In this document: piece after piece, positions 5,552-11,141 of the stretch
Numbering within the stretch: position 1 is the first letter of the stretch
Layout of the letters: each line of letters opens with the position of its first letter
Source of the DNA: an uncultured Bacilli bacterium
GTDB taxonomy: Bacteria > Bacillota_I > Bacilli_A > RF39 > UBA660
DNA length: 11,141 nt
NCBI GenBank assembly: GCA_944350405.1
Contig: CALVPC010000029.1
Coordinates: 1 to 11,141, forward strand
Direction of reading: 5' to 3'
Notes under the pieces: model-generated
What the model was told of the DNA's origin: nothing
What the model saw: only the letters and a program-made list of their open reading frames with translations
Database searches by the model: none
Translations under genes and position numbers: made by a program

Positions 5552-6418
5552 ATGAAAGAAATTAATTATGTTGAATTATTTAAAATAAATAATGAATTGA
5601 TTGAAAAATTAAAAAAAATTCAACAATTAAGATCTAATAGTGTTGTTGATTCAAAAGCTACTTATTTATTTTATTCTACTATTAGGGATAATTTAATTAC
5701 TAATGATGATATAGAAAAAGAATATGATGCTATTACTTGTCTTAATAAATATTTGGATAATGAAATTAATTTAGGTAGAGTTAGTTTATTATCTAATAAT
5801 GATATTTTAGCTAAAGTGCAAAATATCCATGAAGAAGTTTATGGTAGTAATAAGCAATTATATAATATTGCTATAAAATATATTGAAGAAGAAGTTATAA
5901 ACTTAAAAAGTTATAGTAAAGAAGAACTTGTAAAGATTGAGGATAGAATGACACATCATTTATCTTTGATGTTAGGTAATTTATTTGGAGCTAATAGGGG
6001 AAATATTATTGGTGCATTTAATACTGGGATGTATAATATGACTCAAATGCAATTGCATGATATATTTAAAAGAAATAATGTTGTGTATAAAAATGATAGA
6101 TTTATTGATATTATGAATGATGATCTTTTAAGATATAGACTTGCTGGGATTAGATTAATATCCGATAATATTGATGCAATATATAGTAATAAAGGAATTA
6201 GTCCTGGGAAATTAGATCGTAGCTATATTTTAGAAGATGATCAAAATGAGTATTATGAGTTGAAAAATTATTGTAGTATTATTGGAATGGCAGTAAAAAA
6301 TTTATATCATGCAAATAGTGGTTTGTCACCGTTTGAACAATTAAAAATAAATGGTTATCAGGAGCAACTATCTATAGATAGTATTAATAATGATAATACA
6401 GAAAATAAATACAGGTAA
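5552..6418 (+). CDS. Hypothetical protein, 288 aa, mostly helical
   Basis: I do not recognise this protein. The frame is well supported: AGAGGTG four bases before the ATG, a promoter upstream, and a terminator overlapping the stop. It lacks a signal peptide and clear membrane segments. Residues 1-75 and 85-130 look like long amphipathic helices rich in Lys, Glu, Asn and Ile. The most distinctive stretch is 134-172, which contains HHLSLMLGNLFGANRGNII and GMYNMTQMQLHDIF. It has a histidine pair (H135, H136), several Gly and Met and less charge than the rest, so it could be a buried core or a ligand site. The last 18 residues (271-288) are polar and probably disordered. It follows the SpoVT-like regulator in the same direction and may be cotranscribed with it. 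No function can be assigned. Confidence 0.8.
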   Translation: MKEINYVELFKINNELIEKLKKIQQLRSNSVVDSKATYLFYSTIRDNLITNDDIEKEYDAITCLNKYLDNEINLGRVSLLSNNDILAKVQNIHEEVYGSNKQLYNIAIKYIEEEVINLKSYSKEELVKIEDRMTHHLSLMLGNLFGANRGNIIGAFNTGMYNMTQMQLHDIFKRNNVVYKNDRFIDIMNDDLLRYRLAGIRLISDNIDAIYSNKGISPGKLDRSYILEDDQNEYYELKNYCSIIGMAVKNLYHANSGLSPFEQLKINGYQEQLSIDSINNDNTENKYR

Positions 6419-6431
6419 TACTTGTATTTTT
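6407..6431 (+). terminator. Terminator of the 288-aa gene
   Basis: Bases 6407-6429 fold into a 10-bp stem (AAATACAGGT with ACTTGTATTT, one G-T pair) with a 3-nt loop, followed by a T-run. The gene's TAA (6416-6418) falls in the top of the hairpin. It separates the regulator block from the ATPase operon. Confidence 0.8.
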
Positions 6432-6452
6432 CTTTATTAAATAAAAAAAATA

Positions 6453-6461
6453 TGATATACT
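6453..6461 (+). promoter_or_regulatory. Predicted extended -10 promoter of the ATPase-DedA operon
   Basis: TGA-TATACT (6453-6461) is an extended -10 element. The -35 position (TTTATT, 6433-6438) is weak. The distance to the preferred ATG at 6490 implies a leader of about 22 nt. Confidence 0.5.
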
Positions 6462-6489
6462 TATTTATAATTGTGGGATGTGCTTATTT

Positions 6490-9108
6490 ATGAAATATTT
6501 TAATAAAAAAATAGAGGATGTTTTTAAAGATTTAAATACTTCTTATGATGGTTTAAGTAATGAGGAGGTTTTTTTACGTCTTAAAGAAAATGGCTTAAAT
6601 GTGTTAACCGAAAAGAAGAAAAAGAGTCCTATTAAGCGTTTTTTAGAACAGTTTAATAATGCTATGATTATTTTACTTTTAATAGTAGGGGTGCTTTCAT
6701 TTATATATAGTACGATAACTCATAGTGATTATACTGATGCTATAGTTATTTTGTTTTCAGTTATTGTAAATGCTATAATGGGGTATGTTCAAGAAATGAA
6801 AGCAGAAAATTCTTTAGAGTCATTAAAAAAGCATGTTACTACTAATATAGAAGTTATAAGAAATAATGATAGTATTGAGATTGATTCTAAAGAATTAGTA
6901 AAAGGCGATATAATAATTTTAGAAAGTGGAGATAAGATTCCATGTGATGCTAGGATTGTTGAGTCTATAAATTTAGAAGTTGATGAATCAATACTTACTG
7001 GGGAATCAGTTCCAGTTTCTAAATCTAAAGATGTAATTTTAAACGATGTGAAACTTCATGAGATGAAAAATATGATTTTTTCTGGGACTAATGTGGTTAA
7101 TGGTAAAGTTAGAGCAGTGGTAGTATCAACAGGTGATAATACTGAAATTGGTAAAATAGCAGGTAATTTAAATAAAGAAAAAGATGTTCTTACACCTCTT
7201 CAAGTAAAAGTTCAAAAGGTGAGTAAATTTATTACTTATATAGCAATTTTTTTAGTTATATTTGTACTTTGTTATGGTATAGCTAATGATAATGATTTTA
7301 TTACAATAATGATGCTTTGTATTTCGATGATAGTAGCATCTGTTCCAGAATGTTTGCCTATTGCTATTACTTCGACACTTTTAGTTGGAGCAAAACAAAT
7401 GGCTAATAAAAAATCAATTGTAAAAAAACTTTCAGCAATTGAAACTATTGGTAGTGTTGATATTATTTGTTCTGATAAAACAGGGACACTTACTACTAAT
7501 GAAATGACGGTAGTTAAAATTTTAAATAATTCTAAACTTATACTTAATGTTCGTGAGAAAATTGATTGTAATTCATTTTTAATTAAAATACTTGGTTTAT
7601 GTAATAATGCAAATTTGAGTGATGATGGTAATTATTATGGTGATTCTGTAGAAATTGCGTTTATTAAATATTTGCAAACTTTAAATATAAATCAAAAAAA
7701 ACTGGAAGAGAAATATACTAGGATTAAAGAATTACCTTTTGATTCCAATAGAAAGCTTATGAGTACAATTAATAAAATTGATGGTAATAATTTTATGCTT
7801 GTAAAGGGTAGCTTTTCTTCTGTTATTGATAGATGTAGTTACTATGAAGAAAATGGTAAGGTTAAAAAATTAAGTTTAATTAGTAGAAGATTATTTAAAA
7901 GACATGAAAGAAATATGTCTAAAGATGCTTTGAAGGTATTAGCACTTGCTTATAAACCTTATGATAAAAATCCTGATAATGTGTCATTTGATGATGAAAA
8001 TAATCTTATATTTGTAGGACTTGTTGGACTTATAGATCCACCTAGAAAGGATGTTAAAGATTCTATTTTAAAATGTAAGGAAGCTAATATTACTACTATG
8101 ATGATAACTGGAGATAGTTTAGATACTGCTGTTGCTATTGCTAAGGAAGTTGGAATTATTAAGCGAGATGACGAAGGAATTTTGGGGGAAGATATTAGAA
8201 ATTTAAGTGATTCTGAACTTGTGAAGGCATTAAAAAAATATAAAGTGTTTGCAAGAGTTACTCCAGATGATAAAGTTAGAATAGTACAAGCTTTACAAAA
8301 AACTGGTAAAGTTATTGCCATGACAGGTGATGGAGTTAATGATGCCCCAGCTATAAAACTTGCTAGTGTTGGAGTAGGTATGGGCAAAACTGGTTCAGAT
8401 GTTACTAAAAATGCTTCAGATATTATTTTGATGGATGATAGTTTTTCTACTATAGTGGTGGCAGTTGAAGAGGGAAGAAGAATTTATGATAATGTGATTA
8501 TAAATATTTTATATAACTTATCTAGTAACTTTACAGAAATAGTTATTATATTAGTTGGGATGTTTACTTTTCAAAATATTATATCTCCTATTCATATTTT
8601 ATATATAGATTTAGTTGCGGATACGATTCCTTCTATTTGTTTAGCTTTTGAAAAAAGTTCAAAAAACATAATGAAGAGAAAACCAGTTGGATTAAATAAA
8701 AATATTTTTACACCATATTTTATAGCTTTTTTGATACTTTCTGTAATAGTAGAAGTTGCAGTGTCATTAATTGTATTTTACATATTTAAAAGTCAATTTG
8801 GTTTAGTTGTTGGACAAACTATGGCACTTTTAAGTATAATAATTAATGAATTTGTTTTTGCTTATAATTGTAAAAGCTTAAAAGAATTAGTTGTTAAGAA
8901 AGGATTATTTCAAAATAAATATCTTAATGTAGGTATATTATTTTTACTAATTATACAGTTAATTGTTTTCTTAACACCAATTGGAAGTATTTTTGGACTT
9001 GCAAAAATATCATTATTAAACTTTATAATAGTATTTTTAATAAATATAGTAGGATTTATTTTGATTGAGTTATTAAAACCTGTATTAACTAGATTTATTA
9101 ATGATTAG
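6490..9108 (+). CDS. P2-type (Ca2+-ATPase-like) cation-transporting ATPase
   Basis: ATP-driven cation pump of the inner membrane. The preferred start (MKYFNKK, 872 residues) has GGATGTG seven bases upstream. An ATG 12 bases earlier (6478) has no spaced binding site. Domains in order: cation_ATPase_N (1-50), M1-M2 (57-105), actuator with TGES (170-173), M3-M4 (248-302), P-domain with phosphorylated D329 in DKTGTLT, N-domain (340-510) with KG439-440, MITGD (538-542), hinge TGDGVNDAP (612-620), and M5-M10 (670-865). Ion-site comparison with SERCA: the M4 motif is PECLP (286-290) instead of PEGLP, and M5 keeps Asn and Glu (N680, E683). M6 reads YIDLVADTIP, with D707 and A710 where SERCA has Asn796 and Thr799, and keeps D711. 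Ca2+ is the default guess; Mn2+ or another divalent ion is possible. It is followed after 8 nt by the DedA gene. Confidence 0.95.
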   Translation: MKYFNKKIEDVFKDLNTSYDGLSNEEVFLRLKENGLNVLTEKKKKSPIKRFLEQFNNAMIILLLIVGVLSFIYSTITHSDYTDAIVILFSVIVNAIMGYVQEMKAENSLESLKKHVTTNIEVIRNNDSIEIDSKELVKGDIIILESGDKIPCDARIVESINLEVDESILTGESVPVSKSKDVILNDVKLHEMKNMIFSGTNVVNGKVRAVVVSTGDNTEIGKIAGNLNKEKDVLTPLQVKVQKVSKFITYIAIFLVIFVLCYGIANDNDFITIMMLCISMIVASVPECLPIAITSTLLVGAKQMANKKSIVKKLSAIETIGSVDIICSDKTGTLTTNEMTVVKILNNSKLILNVREKIDCNSFLIKILGLCNNANLSDDGNYYGDSVEIAFIKYLQTLNINQKKLEEKYTRIKELPFDSNRKLMSTINKIDGNNFMLVKGSFSSVIDRCSYYEENGKVKKLSLISRRLFKRHERNMSKDALKVLALAYKPYDKNPDNVSFDDENNLIFVGLVGLIDPPRKDVKDSILKCKEANITTMMITGDSLDTAVAIAKEVGIIKRDDEGILGEDIRNLSDSELVKALKKYKVFARVTPDDKVRIVQALQKTGKVIAMTGDGVNDAPAIKLASVGVGMGKTGSDVTKNASDIILMDDSFSTIVVAVEEGRRIYDNVIINILYNLSSNFTEIVIILVGMFTFQNIISPIHILYIDLVADTIPSICLAFEKSSKNIMKRKPVGLNKNIFTPYFIAFLILSVIVEVAVSLIVFYIFKSQFGLVVGQTMALLSIIINEFVFAYNCKSLKELVVKKGLFQNKYLNVGILFLLIIQLIVFLTPIGSIFGLAKISLLNFIIVFLINIVGFILIELLKPVLTRFIND

Positions 9109-9116
9109 GAGGATAT

Positions 9117-9728
9117 ATGGAATCAATTATAATTGATATAATGAATAATTTTGGATATGTTGGAATAATGCTTTTAATAGCTATTGAAAATATTTTTCCC
9201 CCTATTCCTTCGGAAGTTATTTTAACTTTTGGTGGTTTTATGACAACTTATTCAGATCTTACTATACTTGGAGTTGTTATATTTTCTACATTAGGTGCTT
9301 TAATAGGGGCTATTGTACTTTATTTAGTTGGTAGAATACTAAAGAAAGAACGTTTAATGCGTTTGGCAAGTGGTAAGGTTGGTAAAGTACTTAGATTTAA
9401 ACCAGAAGATATAGAAAAAGCTAATGATTGGTTTAATAAGAAGGGTGTAAAAGCAGTATTTATTTGTAGATTTATACCTATAGTTAGAAGTTTGATTTCT
9501 ATTCCAGCTGGTATTAATGGTATGAAAATTCCAACTTTTCTTTTATTTACCTTTTTAGGAACACTAATTTGGAATGTAGTATTAACAGTTTTAGGAAGTA
9601 TGGTAGGAGATAATTGGACTTATATTGCTAATATTATAAGTACTTATAGTAACATAGTTTTAGTTATTTTAATTATTCTATTTATTTTAGGTATAGTTAT
9701 TTATTATAAAAAGAGAGTTAAAAGTTAA
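9117..9728 (+). CDS. DedA-family membrane protein
   Basis: DedA (SNARE-associated/VTT) proteins are integral membrane proteins. Members have been linked to recycling of undecaprenyl phosphate or to phospholipid flipping. The 203-residue length is typical. Visible signatures are the N-terminal re-entrant region AIENIFPPIPSEVILTFGG (22-40, with E24), the FICRFIPIVRS motif (115-125, with R118 and R124) and the PAGINGM loop (130-136). Hydrophobic spans lie at about 50-72, 138-163 and 178-197, ending in a basic KKRVKS tail. AGGAGG (9107-9112) overlaps the ATPase stop codon and the gap is 8 nt, so the two genes are probably one translationally coupled operon. The next gene downstream on the same strand makes CDP-diacylglycerol, consistent with a cell-envelope lipid neighbourhood. 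Substrate cannot be told from sequence. Confidence 0.93.
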   Translation: MESIIIDIMNNFGYVGIMLLIAIENIFPPIPSEVILTFGGFMTTYSDLTILGVVIFSTLGALIGAIVLYLVGRILKKERLMRLASGKVGKVLRFKPEDIEKANDWFNKKGVKAVFICRFIPIVRSLISIPAGINGMKIPTFLLFTFLGTLIWNVVLTVLGSMVGDNWTYIANIISTYSNIVLVILIILFILGIVIYYKKRVKS

Positions 9729-9766
9729 AAGATGATTTTTTATAGTAGTTTTTATTAAAATTTATA

Positions 9767-9795
9767 TATACAAACTTATTTTTTTAGGATATAAT
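9767..9795 (+). promoter_or_regulatory. Predicted promoter of the cdsA-rseP operon
   Basis: TATAAT (9790-9795) is a perfect -10, with TATACA (9767-9772) 17 bases upstream as -35. Transcription would start near 9802, about 20 nt before the preferred ATG. No convincing terminator lies between the DedA gene and this promoter, so some read-through is likely. Confidence 0.55.
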
Positions 9796-9821
9796 TTATT
9801 TGTTAGGATGTGAAATATGTT

Positions 9822-10622
9822 ATGAAGAAAAGAATAATTAGTGCGATAGTAATGTGTATTATTGTAATACCAGTTTTGCTTATTGGAGGACTTCCTTTTA
9901 AAATATTTACGATGATAATAGGAGTTGCTTCTTTATATGAGCTTCTTCATTTAAGAAAGAAGTCTAAAGAAATTCCTCTTCCAATAAGATTAATTTCATA
10001 TATATTATTAGCAGTATTTATATATTTGGGTACTAATATATATTCAAGTAATTATGATATTATTTATAAAATACTAATAGCTATCTTTTTAATATATTTT
10101 ATACCTGTTGTATTTATTAATAACAATGATAAATATAATATTAGTGATGCTTTATACGTACTAGGTATGACAATTTTTCTTTCAATAGCATATAATTCAT
10201 TTGTAATGATAAGTAATAATGATATTAGTTATTTGCTTTATGTAATAGTAATTACAGTGGGTACAGATGTATTTGCTTATTTTACAGGTTATTTTGTTGG
10301 TGAAAATAAGATGTGTGAAAAAATATCTCCTAAAAAGACTTGGGAAGGCGCAGTTGGAGGTACTTTAATAGGGACGGTTTTAGGAGTAATATTTTATAGT
10401 TTTATAATTAATTCTGATATTAATATGGTTTTATTAGTTGGTTCAACTTTATTGTTAAGCATTATAGGACAGATTGGAGATTTATTCTTTTCTAGTATTA
10501 AGAGATATTATTCAGTAAAAGATTTTTCTAAATTAATACCTGGCCATGGTGGAATTTTAGATAGACTTGATAGTCTTATATTTGTAGTACTTGCATTTGC
10601 ACTATTTATTAACATTTTATAA
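9822..10622 (+). CDS. cdsA: Phosphatidate cytidylyltransferase
   Basis: CdsA converts phosphatidic acid and CTP to CDP-diacylglycerol, the precursor of membrane phospholipids. The C-terminal family signature is present: SSIKRYYSVKD (224-234) then LIPGHGGILDRLD (238-250), with conserved Ser, Lys, Arg, Asp and the final D247/D250. Other conserved parts are TDVFAYFTGYFVG (148-160) and SPKKTWEGAVGG (169-180). The rest is a series of hydrophobic spans. The chosen ATG at 9822 gives 266 residues and has AGGATGTG (9805-9812) nine bases upstream. A GTG four codons earlier (9810) is open in frame but sits inside that ribosome binding site. Its stop is immediately followed by the rseP gene, with AAGGAGG overlapping the stop codon. 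That order is typical of Bacillota, except that uppS is not directly upstream. Confidence 0.95.
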   Translation: MKKRIISAIVMCIIVIPVLLIGGLPFKIFTMIIGVASLYELLHLRKKSKEIPLPIRLISYILLAVFIYLGTNIYSSNYDIIYKILIAIFLIYFIPVVFINNNDKYNISDALYVLGMTIFLSIAYNSFVMISNNDISYLLYVIVITVGTDVFAYFTGYFVGENKMCEKISPKKTWEGAVGGTLIGTVLGVIFYSFIINSDINMVLLVGSTLLLSIIGQIGDLFFSSIKRYYSVKDFSKLIPGHGGILDRLDSLIFVVLAFALFINIL

Positions 10623-10632
10623 GGAGGACAAA

Positions 10633-11141
10633 ATGATATTAAGCATAATTTTGTTTATATTAATTCTTGGTGTTATAGTATTAATACATGAATGGGGACA
10701 TTTTTTATTTGCTAAACTTACTGGTGTTCATGTTTATGAGTTTTCAATAGGAATGGGTCCACTTATTTGGAAAAAAATTGCTAAAGATAAAACGCAATAT
10801 TCTATTAGAGCTATTCCTATTGGAGGGTTTGTTTCTTTAGCTGGTGAAGAGGTAGATGAAGAGCAACGAAAGAAAACTAAAGGAAAAAATTTACAGGATA
10901 AAACTGTATTTCAAAGATTTTTAGTTATGTTTGCAGGGGTGTTTTTTAACTTTATATCAGCTTTTATAATTTTATTTTTATCTGCTATTATTGCTGGTGC
11001 TCCTTCGACTGAACCTGTTTTATATGACATTACTGAAGGATCTCCGGCAGAGATTGCTGGTTTAGAAAAAGGAGATAGAGTTTTAGAGATTAATGGTCAT
11101 AAAGTTTCTTATTTAGAAGATATTTCGCTTTATTTAACTAT
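10633..11141 (+). CDS. rseP: RseP/RasP-type site-2 zinc metalloprotease (3' end outside window)
   Basis: Intramembrane metalloprotease of peptidase family M50, which cuts anti-sigma factors and signal-peptide remnants within the membrane. The visible 169 residues open with a membrane helix carrying the zinc motif HEWGH (19-23). Then come the VYEFSIGMGP segment (34-43), the beta-strand region QYSIRAIPIGGFVSLAGE (55-72), a second hydrophobic span (about 97-121) and the start of a PDZ domain (EGSPAEIAGLEKGDRVLEIN, 134-153). The final membrane segment with the LDG motif lies beyond the window. It starts at ATG 10633, 10 nt after the cdsA stop, with AAGGAGG (10621-10627) overlapping that stop. Similar genes are named rasP in Bacillus and eep in Enterococcus. 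Confidence 0.95.
   Translation, partial: MILSIILFILILGVIVLIHEWGHFLFAKLTGVHVYEFSIGMGPLIWKKIAKDKTQYSIRAIPIGGFVSLAGEEVDEEQRKKTKGKNLQDKTVFQRFLVMFAGVFFNFISAFIILFLSAIIAGAPSTEPVLYDITEGSPAEIAGLEKGDRVLEINGHKVSYLEDISLYLT

Noticed and set aside
7959..8387. Minus-strand open frame of 142 codons inside the ATPase gene
   Set aside because: It mirrors the conserved P-domain of the ATPase. Its Ser/Pro/Leu-rich composition is typical of antisense translation of AT-rich genes.
9810..9821. GTG start four codons upstream of the chosen cdsA start
   Set aside because: The GTG is part of the AGGATGTG sequence that serves as ribosome binding site for the ATG at 9822, so it cannot easily act as a start.
1..10622. 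Mycoplasma-type genetic code (TGA as tryptophan)
   Set aside because: Long genes with many tryptophans read through using TGG only, with no in-frame TGA. A code-4 genome this AT-rich should use TGA for most tryptophans.
1..11141. CRISPR array, tRNA, rRNA or riboswitch
   Set aside because: No regularly spaced repeats, cloverleaf with conserved T-loop, or long structured leader was seen. Almost all intergenic gaps are under 130 bases, the 184-base left edge is taken up by the IS end, and the rest are accounted for by promoters and terminators.

Overview
The window is very AT-rich bacterial DNA with short intergenic gaps, strong AGGAGG-type ribosome binding sites and low-GC codon use. It looks like a Bacillota chromosome, most plausibly a gut-type Bacilli or Erysipelotrichia relative. 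Tryptophan is always TGG and no complete gene ends in TGA, so the Mycoplasma code is not supported. The assignment rests on composition and gene families, not on a marker gene.

Left edge (1-169): the end of an IS3-like insertion sequence, with a transposase C-terminal tail, a hairpin terminator and a probable right end.

Minus-strand block (185-3574): reading leftward, a membrane-anchored HTH regulator with a cysteine-containing outer domain, then its terminator, then a two-gene operon. The operon encodes a 655-residue arylsulfotransferase-family protein (ASST) and a membrane-anchored thioredoxin-fold protein with a CPHC active site. The pair resembles the assT-dsbL arrangement of uropathogenic E. 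coli, but is built for a cell with a single membrane. It is the most interesting part of the window.

Central block (3600-6433): two proteins I do not recognise (266 and 288 aa), a tandem double-HTH repressor-like protein and an AbrB/SpoVT-like regulator. The two regulators are divergent, and an imperfect 23-bp palindrome between them overlaps the -35 region of both predicted promoters.

Plus-strand block (6450-11141): a P2-type cation ATPase is followed after 8 nt by a DedA-family membrane protein. After a new promoter come cdsA (phosphatidate cytidylyltransferase) and the first 169 codons of an rseP-type site-2 protease. cdsA and rseP are adjacent, with no dxr between them.

Two layout habits recur. 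Predicted promoters, often extended -10 (TGn-TATAAT), sit so close to the genes that leaders are only about 14-25 nt. Stop codons lie inside or against terminator hairpins. Both point to a compact genome.
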